Shown: positions 26,731-38,660 of the stretch, piece after piece
Numbering within the stretch: position 1 is the first letter of the stretch
How the letters are laid out: each line of letters starts with the position of its first letter
Translations under genes and position numbers: made by a program
Assembly: GCA_036571765.1 (NCBI GenBank)
Contig: BROE01000014.1
Coordinates: 15,858,686-15,922,685 of the forward strand
Direction of reading: 5' to 3'
Length of the DNA: 64,000 bases
From: Plecoglossus altivelis
Lineage: Eukaryota > Chordata > Actinopteri > Osmeriformes > Plecoglossidae
The notes under the pieces: generated by a model
Told to the model about the DNA's origin: nothing
Seen by the model: only the letters and a program-made list of their open reading frames with translations
Database searches by the model: none

Positions 26731-27240
26731 AGCAGCTGATCAGCTTGAGTAGACAAGGCAGACACCAAGTTTTCTAGCTAGATAAACTGCACACCAACAC
26801 ACACACACCACGCTGCGACACCGGCATACACACTCACGTGCACACACGCACACACACACACACAAACACACGTGCACACGCACACACACAAACACATTGC
26901 GGCGCACGCACCACACATATAGTCCAAGGTAACATCAAGACATCACGCACAACATCAGAGATTACAGTCATAGTTTGCTAACTAGCCAGATATTAAAGGC
27001 GCACACATGCACACGCACACACACACAAACTCAATAAACTACACACCACACACAAGGAGACTACTTTGTCAAAGTCATGGCAGGTACAGTACAGCCACCT
27101 CAGCAAAGAGAGAGACACATACCGCAAGGGGGGGAGAGGAGGGGGGAGAGAAAGAGATGGGGTGAGACGGGGAAACGAGAAAGAGAAGAAAATGAAGAAA
27201 GGACAGAGAGCATGACAGAGACCAGAGAGAGAGAGAGAGA

Positions 27241-27285
<45 letters not shown>

Positions 27286-29282
27286 GATGAATGTGGTCTA
27301 TGAGACATTTAAACGGGTCAATGACACATTAATAACAATGTAGAACATAGCAGTTTGTACTCTATAGGTTTCTCTGTAAGGTACATACATTCCTGTCCTC
27401 TAAAGAATAGACCGGTTATCTCAATGTAAAGAGCTAAACCACAAATATATATATTAAGGTCTGTAGGAGAAATGTAAAACGGAAAAGACGGGAAGATTTT
27501 AAACTTAAATGACTAAAACAGGAAACTTAATTTAACGTATCGCCCTCATCGACACCTTAACAACGGGACAGTTCTTCTCATTTACCCATTAATCAAATTC
27601 CTTTATTGTGTGAATCGGCAAACATGAGATGGAAATAACACACAACGATCAATATTGTCCATCGTTATTAGTATAGAAATCCTGTGTCCAAAAAATCCCT
27701 TAATTGCATCATACTCACGGGGTTTGCAGGCCTACTTTCCAATCATCCTACAGACGCCGCTCTTCCTGTCCTCTTCACCTGAACGGGAACCTGTGATGTC
27801 AGCGACTTTCCTCTCCGCGCTGAACACGCATTTTTTTCTTTCTTTCTAGAGGTCAGTTTTTTCTGGACTTTTGGGGGATTTTTTTAAAGAGAAACAATCA
27901 AAAGGATGCCACCGGGTTACCTTTCCGCGGTGTCACTCTGACTCCCCGCCAAAGGACAGAAGCGTGACATGCGCAGGTGCGTAACCATCATTTCAACTCA
28001 TTAACAGATTTGAAATTAACATACGCCCGTGTTGGATACACTTGGATAACCATGTGGTCACGATTAAATTGTTTAAAGTCGTGTGTCTGTTGAAAGAAAC
28101 ATCCTTTCAAAGCACCGTCACGCTTTGTGCCTGCTGTAACAAGACCACTTAGCTGTGTATCATATTTAAAGCATCCCTCATGATTTGCCTCGTTGACGCC
28201 TTTAGGAATTCTTGCAGTTTCCTTAACGTTCCTTGAAAAACGTCATCCTCAGTGAGCTTTGAAACCATCCAACACATACAAAATAGGCTACTTAACCTCT
28301 AATTAAAGGCTCGCGGGATTTTCTAAGACGATCGATTGATTACGAGGATCAATACCCATTAATTCACTCAAACTCGTTTTATCCCTCCATCCGTGACTCA
28401 ATCCTCTCCTTCTGGAAAATGGTCGGTGTCGAAAGGGATTGCTTACAACTGCGTTGCGTGTGTACATTGTATTTGGGTATGAATATGGTGTGAGATCCAG
28501 TTACCAAGATGATACTGCAAACGCTCAGTAGTAAGTACTAAGACTTATGTCAGAGGCCAAAAGTGTAATCAGCCCTTAAACTTTTACCCGTCAATTTGAA
28601 CACGAGTATCTGTTTTCTATGACGTCTCTCGTACTAATGCCATTTCTGCTGCCTGTTTGCATCAAAACTGTAAGGAGTGAAAGTATAAAGTTGCCAGAAA
28701 AATAATGACGCAAAGTTGGCCTATCCATAGCAGACTCTACTGAACTACAGTTTTGAAGAAAAAAAGAAAAGTATTTGTACTGCGCTCTCATCTCTGATCA
28801 TAACTAACCTTTGACTACAAGTGTCCAGCTCTTTCAGAGGCGAAGCCTTAACAGATCATTAGACTGAGGACTGCATCCCGGAGGCTCAGTGCTCTCGCGG
28901 CAGGATCCTCCTTATTCTGCCGCTAATTACCGCTTCACAGGAGGGAGTGTGTGAAGCCGCTAGACTTGGCGAGGCAGCCGATCTGAAGACAGCGAAAACC
29001 TAAAAGTTAAGACCGGTTCACCGATGATAAATGCTTTTACCCTATAGGCCTGCACACTGGCACAGACTGGAGTGCATTCAGTCTCTGGGTAGACTGCTTC
29101 CAAAACGATTTCACCTTACCAGACTTCTACAGCTTTCATTTAAAAGTGTGGAGAGACTGTTGTTAGAGAGACCATTTCTTTCTTGACTGAAATCGCTGCC
29201 ATTTCCGTATTCCGGTCGCAGGCCCCATCAGCAACCTATTTTATGGCATAAAAACAAACTTTGACTGGGTGCTTGTGAGTGT

Positions 29283-29313
<31 letters not shown>

Positions 29314-30770
29314 CGTGAGTCCCTTGTCAGCACTCACGGTGTGGGAGACCGCCATAAACTGTTTTAGAAAACTATAATAGGCTATGCTGCAGAGCAGGCA
29401 AAACTTACATCGCATTAAGCCTTTTCCAATCCAAGCGCAAATGGGATCATTATTTTTGATAACAGTACGCTACTGCCACCGCATAATAATATCTGAATAT
29501 TATTTCCCACAGTGTTAATGCCTGCTCTTGGCTAAGTCACAATAAATCCGCGCATCCATATCATTGGACGTAATTACAACATAAAGCCAATCAATGACCT
29601 GTTATGTTCGGACCATTAAAGGAACATTACAGTTAATCTATACACAATGATGAACACGGAAACAAATATATTCTCAACTCGACCCTTTGTGAGTAAGTAG
29701 TTCTTGCTGTCTGTGTGTTCGTGCGCGTTTGGAGAGGCTCCGTCTAGTTTCTATCCTCTTCCTGTGCGCGCGAATGTGTGCGTGCGTGCGTTCTGAAGTT
29801 CTATATTGTTTAAATCAACAGAGCTTTTGGAAATGTGCTGTTGTGTCTATAAACCCCTGCTATCTAGACTGGGGGCAGGGGGTGGGTGGGTGGGTGGGTG
29901 GATGGGGGGGCTCAGCGAGTCGCCTCGCTAATAAAAAGATGGACACTGATAAGGCGCGAAAAGCTGAAGCGTTTAACTATAAAGAAAAACAGTACAGATT
30001 CAATGTTCGCCTTCAGTCGAACCATGATAAATATCTGCTCGTAAACACACTGTGACCCTCAATACAATCTCAGAAACAATTTTACAACAAGGTTTTCAAT
30101 CACTTTTTCATATAAAGAGGGTGCGTTTCATTCCGGACGTTTGGGGGCAGGGGTCAAGGTGTTATGACGTCACTATATAATTTCAACATTTGCAATCAAT
30201 TGTTTGGACTCCAACTTTCCAACTCTCTTTGAAAGATGTTGACACACAGATGGCGTCTACATTTGAATATGCAGCAGTTTGTATCCATGGCTTGATAGGA
30301 AGCATCCCTCGGAGGCACTTTGATAAACGGTAAAAGAATCAGCCTGTTTCTTGTTTAGGTTAGGTGATGTCTGCAAGCCACTATTTCATTGAAATGTTTT
30401 CTTTTTTTGGACTCCAAACAATCTGCTCCTGAATAACATCATGGATGAGGACATATGTTGGCTGTCCTTCAACTAAACTATCCAGAACAACGATGTTTGC
30501 ATTTGAGGTGTCTGATCATCCTTAAGTATCAGAGGAGTTCTGTCCCGTTGCAAGCAGAACAGCTGCTGTGGTCAAAATGCTTTTCCATTTGACTATCTAC
30601 CTTCTTTACGTTTTTAGCAGCACAATCTGCTTTCTATCAGATTCAGACGATGTGATAACGATCTGCAGAAGTGGTGTTTTCAGACACAACGGGTGTTTGA
30701 ACGGCTCATTCTGACAACCCTCCTACATTCTAGATGTTTCTATGGGTCTTATGCTCTCCGTTCCTGTACT
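26731..30770. other. intergenic, no gene recognised
   Basis: CA-rich patches (26800-26900 and 27000-27030), GA (27220-27282), and GT at 29275-29315. Otherwise this is a long unique AT-rich stretch (27.3-30.7 kb), the least repetitive part of the left half and a possible site of conserved non-coding elements. Confidence 0.65.
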
Positions 30771-31050
30771 TCTCATCCTCTTCCTCCCTCCCTCCCTCCT
30801 CCCCTCTCTCTCTCCCTCCTCCCTCTCTCTCCTCCCTCCTCTCCCTTCCTCCCCCTCTCCTCTCCCTCCCTCTCTCCTCCCTCTCTCCCTCTCTCCCTCT
30901 CTCTCTCCTCCCTCTCTCTCCCTCCCTCTCTCTCTCCTCCCTCTCTCTCCCTCCCTCTCTCTCTCTCCTCCTCTCTCTCCCCTCCCTCTCTCTCCCCTCC
31001 CTCTCTCTCCCCTCCCTCCCTCTCCCCTCCCTCTCTCTCCCCTCCCTCTC
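30771..31050. repeat. CT-rich tract immediately after the zinc-finger stop codon
   Basis: Units CTCCCTCTCTCTCCCCTCC and similar. In the zinc-finger transcript the 3' UTR would therefore begin with a GA-rich run of about 280 nt. Confidence 0.88.
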
Positions 31051-31053
31051 TCC

Positions 31054-31647
31054 CTACACGGTCTCCTCGACGATGAACTCGAAGGAGTGAGGAAGATCCT
31101 GTCCCTCCACCACAATGACCGAGGGGACGTCCTGTCCCTCCATGAGGCCGGTCAGGGCAGGGAGAGAGATGGTCTGACCCCCCATGGTCGGGTGTAGATA
31201 CACCCCCTGTGAGGTCAGGGTCCCTGATGCCTGCTGGCCTCCGGACAGCGCTGGAATCACCACCTGCTCTGTGGTGCCCTCGTCCCCTCCAGACTGCACC
31301 AGCAGGATGGTCTGATACGCCCCCTCGCCGTCTCCGCCGCCGGCCAGCGTGGTCAGTACCCGGGCTCCCTCCGTCATCTCGGCGTCGGTGACCACGTCGG
31401 CGTCGGGCTCCACGCCGTGCGTGCGCATGTGCTTGTCGTAGTTGGAGCGCGAGCGGAAGGAGGAGGGGCAGCGGGGGCAGGGGTAGGGCTTCTCGCCGCT
31501 GTGGATGCGAGCGTGCTCCGTGAGGCGCGCCGCCACGCTGAAGCTCTTGCCGCAGACCCAGCAGCAGAAGGGACGCAGGCCGCTGTGGATACGCTCGTGG
31601 TCCTGCAGGTGCGGAAGCTGCCGGAAACGCTTCCCACACGTCGTGCA
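31054..31647 (-). CDS. zinc-finger gene, terminal exon G
   Basis: 594 nt including the TAG stop at 31054-31056. Three fingers follow directly: CTTCGKRFRQLPHLQDH, CCWVCGKSFSVAARLTEH and CPRCPSSFRSRSNYDKH. A roughly 120-residue tail with a VQSGGDEGTTEQVVIP motif ends EFIVEETV. Acceptor CCCCTCCACAG|TGC. RPFG plus C gives a proper finger start across the junction. The antisense 407-residue open frame here is a shadow. Confidence 0.9.
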   Translation of the reverse strand, partial: CTTCGKRFRQLPHLQDHERIHSGLRPFCCWVCGKSFSVAARLTEHARIHSGEKPYPCPRCPSSFRSRSNYDKHMRTHGVEPDADVVTDAEMTEGARVLTTLAGGGDGEGAYQTILLVQSGGDEGTTEQVVIPALSGGQQASGTLTSQGVYLHPTMGGQTISLPALTGLMEGQDVPSVIVVEGQDLPHSFEFIVEETV

Positions 31648-34600
31648 CTGTGGAGGGGAGGAGGCGCAGGGAGGAGGAGGCGCAGGGAGGAGGAGGAGGC
31701 GGCACAGGGAGGAGGAGGAGGAGGCACAAGGAGGAGGAGGCACAGGGAGGAGGCACAGAGAGGAGGCACAGGGAGGAGGAGGAGGCGCAGGGAGGAGGAG
31801 GAGGCACAGGGAGGAGGGGGAGGCGGCACAGGGAGGAGGCACAGAGAGGAGGAGGAGGCGCAGGGAGGAGGAAGAGGCACAGGGAGGAGGAGGAGGAGAT
31901 GATCAATACAAACGCTACACTTCTTTTTTGTGTTTTTCCTCTTAAAATGACACGATTTCCTGGTTTTTTGAACGACCACTGTGTCTTAGACAGCACACAA
32001 CAAAACTAAAGAAAAAACAGAGGCAGGAGTCTAAAAACAGAGGAAGAGAGAGAGGGAGTAAGAGCAGGAGAAAGTCCACAGCTGAAAGAGAGCGAGAGAG
32101 GGAGGGAGACAGAGACATGGCAAGGGGAGGTGTGCCAGTAGCTAAACAGGTGTAAAACTGTGTGTTGGGAGGTGTGGAGGCCAGCTGACTGGACCGAAGG
32201 CTCCAGAGCGTTCATCTTCCCCACAGCTGGGCTCCTGTTCCACAGGCAGGCTGACAGGCAGCTTCCTGGGCTAACTCCTGCATGACGGCAGGGCCTGGAT
32301 GCGGAGGGCCACGCGGGGCCCCTCGTGGGCTGGCTCTCACCAACACAGTTGGCTGGGAATCAGACCGTGCAGGTGCGTGGAGATCAACCCAAGACGGAAT
32401 GAATGGGTTTCCCTGGTCCAAACACTCAGAGTGATGCTGGAGGTGTGTGTGTTTGTCGAGGTGTGTGTGTGTTGAGATGTGTGTGTCGAGGTGTGTGTGT
32501 GTAGAGGTGTGTATGTTGAGATGTGTGTGTGTGTCAAGGTGTGTGTGTGTTGAGATGTGTGAAGAGTTGTGTGTGTGTTGAGATGTGTGTGTGCACTGAG
32601 GTGTGTGTGTTTAGATATGTGAAGAGGTGTGTGTGTGTGTGTGTGGTGAAGATCCTGCCCCATGCAGCAGATCCTAGAATAGCAGCCCAGCCCAAGGGGG
32701 CTCACCTGACAGGCCCCTGCTCTGCCCTGTCATTAATCACAGGTGCACACAAGGGTGCATAGCAGCAACCACGCACACACACACAGGACCAGGACTAGAC
32801 CAGACCAGGACTAGACCAGACCAGGGGACCAGGACCAGACCAGACCAGACCAGAAACATCACCAGGACCATATCTAAACCAGGACTACAGACAAAACTAT
32901 AACCTTTCCCAGTGACGCACCCCCTCCCTCCCTCTCCCCCTCCCTCTCCCCCTCCTCACCCCAAAGGGCCTCTCGTCCGTATGAATCCTCATGTGGACGT
33001 TGAAGGTGGACGTGTAGGCGAAGTCCTTGCCGCAGATCTGGCAGTGGAAGCGGCGTGGCGTGCGGCCCTTGGCCAGCGTGCCCTGGCAGTGGGCCAGCAC
33101 GTGCTCGGCCAGGGCGCTGCTGGACGCAAAGCGGCGGCGGCAGGGAGACAGCGGGCACTTGAGGGGCGTCTGGCCCGTATGGGACAGGCGGTGCAGGTCC
33201 AGCCCCTCCTGGGTCATGCAGCGGTGGCCACACAGGTCACACTCCATCTGGAGGGAGAGAGAGAGAGGGAGGGAGAGGAAGGAAGAGGGAGAGAGAGGGA
33301 GGGAGAGAGGAAGAAAGAGGGAGAGAGAGGAAGAAAGGAAGAAAGGAAGGAAGGAAGAGGGAGAGAGACAGAGACAGAGAAAGGGAGAGAGACAGAGACA
33401 CAGAGTGGGAGAGAGACAGAGACACAGAGTGGGAGAGAGACAGAGACAGAGAGAGGGAGAGAGACAGACACAGAGTGGGAGAGAGACAGAGACACAGAGA
33501 GGGAGAGAGACAGAGACACAGAGTGGGAGAGAGACAGACACAGAGTGGGAGAGAGACAGAGTGGGAGATCCTCTGCTTTTTAAAACCAGGCAGCACAACA
33601 CAAAGACAGAGCAGATGCAGAACACCTCCTCCAGAACGCCGTCAGCATGTGATGAGCCAGGGGCGGAGAAGACGTGATAGGAGGGCGTCCCAGAGAGGGG
33701 AGGAGCCAGGCTTGAGAGGCCCTAGTGCACACCTGTCCTGTGGAGCGGCCCCTGCCCTGGCCACGGCCCCGCCCCACTGTCTTGCTCTCCTCTGTCTCCG
33801 GGCAGCGTTGGAGGTGGATGTCCAGGACTGACTGGTTGACAAACTGGGCCCAGCAGTGGGGACAGGAGGCTGGCTCCTTATCTGGGGAGGACAAGAGGTC
33901 ACACAGCTGCTCCTTATCAGGGAGAAGACAAGAGGTCACACAGCTGCTCCTTATCTGGGGAGGACAAGAGGTCACACAGCTGCTCCTTATCAGAGGAGGA
34001 CAGGGCTCCCATAGCGGCTAGCTACACTCTCTACATCCTCCAGCTACAGTCCTGCTCCATCTTACACCCAAATAAACAGAGATGTTCGTCAAACCAGCTC
34101 AAATATAGATGAAGGAATTCTGTCGGGACACACTGCACAGAAACCAAACACACAACCCACGTACACACACACACACACACGCACACACACGCACGTACAC
34201 ACGTACACACACACGTACACACGTACACACACACACACGCTTCTAATAGCTGCGTGGAGCTGTGCTGCCCAGCTCCAGTCTGTCTCAGTGGGTCCACCAG
34301 TATGTGAGGAATCCAAAGGAGCAGACAGTGGAAGAGGCGGTGCTTTGATGTTCCCAGTGGTTAGCCTCTAGCTAGCATCCACAGTTGCCAGGGCAACAAC
34401 CAGCTTGTCTTGCTGGTCATGGTGGCGGGGGGGGGGGGGGGCGGGTGTGTGCGAGTCTCTGTGGGCGATCGCTATTCAGATGGTTTATGAGGATAATCTC
34501 CATTCATCCCTCCCTGATAGATCAAAAGGATAGATTCGACCAATCGCATCGCTTGGAGGGGCGTCTGAGTCGCTGACACGGCAGCGGGGGAGGAGCATCT

Positions 34601-37600
34601 CCGGGCCCCGGCGCTAACGAGGTTGCAGTGACGGCGCCCTGCCTGATTAAGATCAGCCGTTGTTCTGACCCAATTAATCTACAACCCCTCCCCCTCCTCC
34701 TCCCCCCCCCTCCTCACCACTCCCCCCCCGGGAGACAAATCAATGGAAATTCATTGGCCTAATGCATCGTGGGAAACAATGTGAGGAGCTGAAAGACGTG
34801 TGTGTTTGTAGATAAACAGCAAGGCCTCCTGGAGAGCAAGCGAGGAGGCCCCCGCACTGCCAGCTTCGTGTCAGTCAATAGTAATTCACTGTAAGTTGAA
34901 CTGATGGGAACATCATATCTAATAGACCTCCATTAGAACTGAGGCATGAGGGGAACAGGATCGGTCTGGGGCAGCGAGGGGAAATCGCGGAGCATCTTTT
35001 ATCTTCTCTCGTTTACGGGGGGGTGGGGGGAATAAAAATAAAAAGTTAATACGTTCTCAGTCTTGCAAGCGCGCGCACCCGAACTCTCACACGCATCAAG
35101 AACTAGAAGTAGAAAAATGGCTTCAACATTTATGAGACACCATTTCTAAACGGTACAGTAGCTCTCCTGTCTCCACGCTGCATCTAGTTCATCTTATAAA
35201 TCACAGAGGGGGGGAGTCATGGATCTGCCAGGTGTAGAGCCAAGGGCGTACATGTACTCCCAAATGGCTAGGGAGGGGCGGAGCGGCCATGGAGGCGGTG
35301 ACGTAACTCAGGCCGACATTGAAGAGGGTAGAAGGCGGACAGGGCTGATAAATCCGTCTCGTGGGAGGTGCGACGAGTAGATGACAGAGGGAGGCGCAAG
35401 GGGGAAGAGTTGAAGCTGGATGAAGAGTTGAGAGAGACGAGGGAAGTAGCACATTCGTGACAATGCGGAGAGGGAGGGATGGAGTGGGATGTGCATGTTG
35501 CTGTGGTCCGCGTTATATAGATGTCAATTAAGAGAGGCAGAGTAGGAAGTTGAGTAAATAGATGGGATGTTGAGACGCGTACGTGACCTTCTGCAGGTTC
35601 TCAGGAACGAGCAACAGCAGTGGAGTAGTCGGAGTTCTGGGAGCGACCATGGGACTCCCTGAGCGTGAAGAAGGGACTGTCAGCACAGGCTTTATCGTTG
35701 GTGACGAGAAGTGTTTAGCTGGATTGGAGCGTACTGTGGAATAATAGATAGACATTAGAGAGGCACGCGAGGAAGCCATTGAAAGCTACAGCATACAATG
35801 GATGGCACGACGACTCATTATAAGCATTGCAGTATACTGTACAAACGCACGCCTTTGCCACACAAAGTATGGAGGCAAGCGCACACATCTAGAAGAATAG
35901 ACGAGGATCTAGACACCGAAGCAGTAGATGAGAATTGTATATAGTGTATGTCAAGTGGTCCAGGAAGAGACAGAGCCTTGAGAAAGCCGACTGACTCACT
36001 ACGGTAGGAGGACACAGAACCGAATCGGAATAGACAAATCACCACATCACTCTGACTCTGCCTTGGGAAACTACTCCCATGAAAGCAGAGCTGAAAGAGA
36101 CCCTAGTAAAGAACATTTGAAAACATGACTGATTTGTTAACAACACTGAATGAACCCCCCCTTCTCCTACACAGTGAACATGGAGTCTGGGAGTCAAGTT
36201 TACCTCAGCATCTGCTGCTCCGTTTCGAGCCTGGAGTTTCAACCAGTGGAACAGATCGTGGTTTTCATTGGTCTGAAGCCTCAGCACTTCCTCGTTGTTC
36301 AGGTAAACAGACTCTACATAGGCCTGCAGAGAGACACAACAGATCGCAGGTTTCCAAGTGACATGAGAGCAGAGCAGCCAGACCTCGTGACCAGACAATT
36401 AGTCTGAGGGGATGATGGTGAGGGGATGGTGGTGAGGGGATGGTGGTGAAGGCATCGTGGTGAGGGCATCGCGGTGAGGGCATCGTGGTGAGGGGATGGT
36501 GGTGAGGGGATGGTGGTGAAGGGATCGTGGTGAGGGCATCGCGGTGAGGGCATCGCGGTGAGGGGATGGTGGTGAGGGGATGGTGGTGAAGGGATGGTGG
36601 TGAAGGGATGGTGGTGAGGGCATCGCGGTGAGGGCATCGCGGTGAGGGCATCGCGGTGAGGGGATGGTGGTGAGGGGATGGTGGTGAAGGGCATCGTGGT
36701 GAGGGCATCGTGGTGAGGGCATCGTGGTGAGGGCATCGTGGTGAGGGCATATCGTGGTGAGGGCATATCGTGGTGAGGGCATATCGTGGTGAGGGCATAT
36801 CGTGGTGAGGGCATATTGTGGTGAGGGCATATCGTGGTGAGGGTATATCGTGGTGAGGGCATATCGTGGTGAGGGCATATCGTGGTGAGGGCATATCGTG
36901 GTGAGGGCATCGTGGTGAGGGCATCGTGGTGAGGGCATCGTGGTGAGGCTGCGTCCGGCTGAGTCTAGCGACGGAGTCTTTTAAGGTAAAGCGAGCAGGT
37001 GTGAGTGGGCAGTGTAGCAAGCCTGAGATAACAGGCGTTAACAGGGGGGAGGTGTGGCGTACACACAGGGCTATATTTACACATCATACAAATGTTACTC
37101 TGTATCCAGACTTCAGGAGGAAGCAGCATGTGTGTTCTCCAGCCGCAGCTTCTGTGCTGTTAGATCGATGAGGTGTTTAATAGATTCGAACTGACCTGAG
37201 CGATCAGCTTGTCTATGCCGACGCCTCCAACGAAAACGCGACCGTTTTCTCGCCACGGGCCGTGCGGACGGGTTACGCAACGCTGTCAAAGCTGAAGGGT
37301 CTCTACGAAGCCCTTCGAAACACGCAGCCTTTTATACGGCGCTAACGGCAGAGCGAGGGGGGGGGGGTTGGGAAAGTACTGAACCCATCTGGTGATGAGG
37401 AGCGGGAGGGAGGGAGACCGTCCACTCAGGAGCACTGGAACAATCCTCTGGACGCTCGCTGACAATACCAATCAATATTTCAGGATGAGGCGAGGCTGAA
37501 ACATGTGGAATATCGAGTCCAGGTTGCATCTGTCTCCCTACTGGCGTCTCTAATGAGAAGTTGGAAACCAGATTCTCTGACCCCGGTAGAGACGCGCTGG

Positions 37601-38629
37601 CTGGCGTGCCTCCTCTCACCGAGCCCGTAGAGACGCTTCATAAGGACGGCGCCATTCCCTCCCTGGTCACGCCCTCCGCCTGCCAGCAGGGTCAAGAGGG
37701 AGAGCCAATTGCCTCCTCCATCCATCCTCCCGCTCTCTCCATCCTCCCCCTCTATCCCTCCACTCCTCTCTCCCTCCCTCCTCCCCCTCTCTCCTTTCTC
37801 TCTCCCTCCACTCCTCTCTCCCTCCTCTCCCTCTCTCTCCCTCCTCTCCAGCCCTTCTCTCTCCACTCTCCCTCCACTCCTCTCTTCTCCTCCAGCCTCG
37901 CCGATCATCTCTGTATCGTTATCTTAATTTGCTCTTCTGCCATCCGTCAATCATGTGTGGGGCCCAGGGGAGAGAGAGGGGAGGTGGAGGGGGAAGGGAG
38001 GCGGAGGGGGAAGGGAGGTGGAGGGGGAAGGGAGGCGAGTGGGGGGTTGTTGTCTCTGGCTCTGTGTCTCCTTCCCAGTGTAGCTCCCTGCTCTGTGAGC
38101 CCACAGCCAGCAGCACCTGTGGGCTCTCTGGCTCTGCTAGTCTGGAAGACACGTCCAGCAGGGCAGCCACAGCACACTGCTCCAGATGGTGGAAGCAGCT
38201 CTGGGTTTGGCCTGAGGCTGGAGGGTGAGGCTGGAGCCTGGAGGGGTGAGGCTGGAAGCAGGAGGGGTGAGGCTGGAGGGGTGAAGCTGGAATGGTGAGG
38301 CTGGAGGCGGGAGGGGTGAGGCTGGAGGGGTGAGGCAGGAAGGGTGAGGCTGGAGGCGGGGCATACCTGTGGTCTTGAAGCTGTTCCTCAGTCTGGAAGC
38401 GGGCCGTACAGTTAGGACAGGAGAACAGCTTGTAGCCCCCATCACTCTCTTCTGGTGCTCTCTGCTGGACAGAACCAAGCACAAAACTATCTCATAAAAG
38501 AAAGATGACTCTTTAAGCACTATAAAAGTCACTGGATAGTAAATGCTCTCATTTCTGTGTGTGTGTATTTGTGCAAGTGTGTGTATTTCTGTGTGTGTAT
38601 TTCTGTGTGTGTGCGTGTGTGTGGAGAGA

Positions 38630-38660
<31 letters not shown>

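Noticed and set aside
29729..30055. 108-codon plus-strand frame
   Set aside because: No domain, no splice context and no conservation signal visible by eye. Contains a G-rich simple repeat.
30773..31996. 407-codon frame across the zinc-finger terminal exon
   Set aside because: It is a wrong-frame shadow of the real last exon extended through purine/pyrimidine repeats. The finger frame ends at 31054.
36175..36302. Plus-strand exon overlapping the SEL1-like exon, also with good splice sites
   Set aside because: Acceptor and donor are plausible, but the peptide (NMESGSQVYLSICCSVSS...) is less protein-like than the minus-strand reading. Kept only as an alternative.
36265..37020. His/Ser/Pro-rich minus-strand frames
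   Set aside because: They come from the 12-14 bp GATGGTGGTGAG array.
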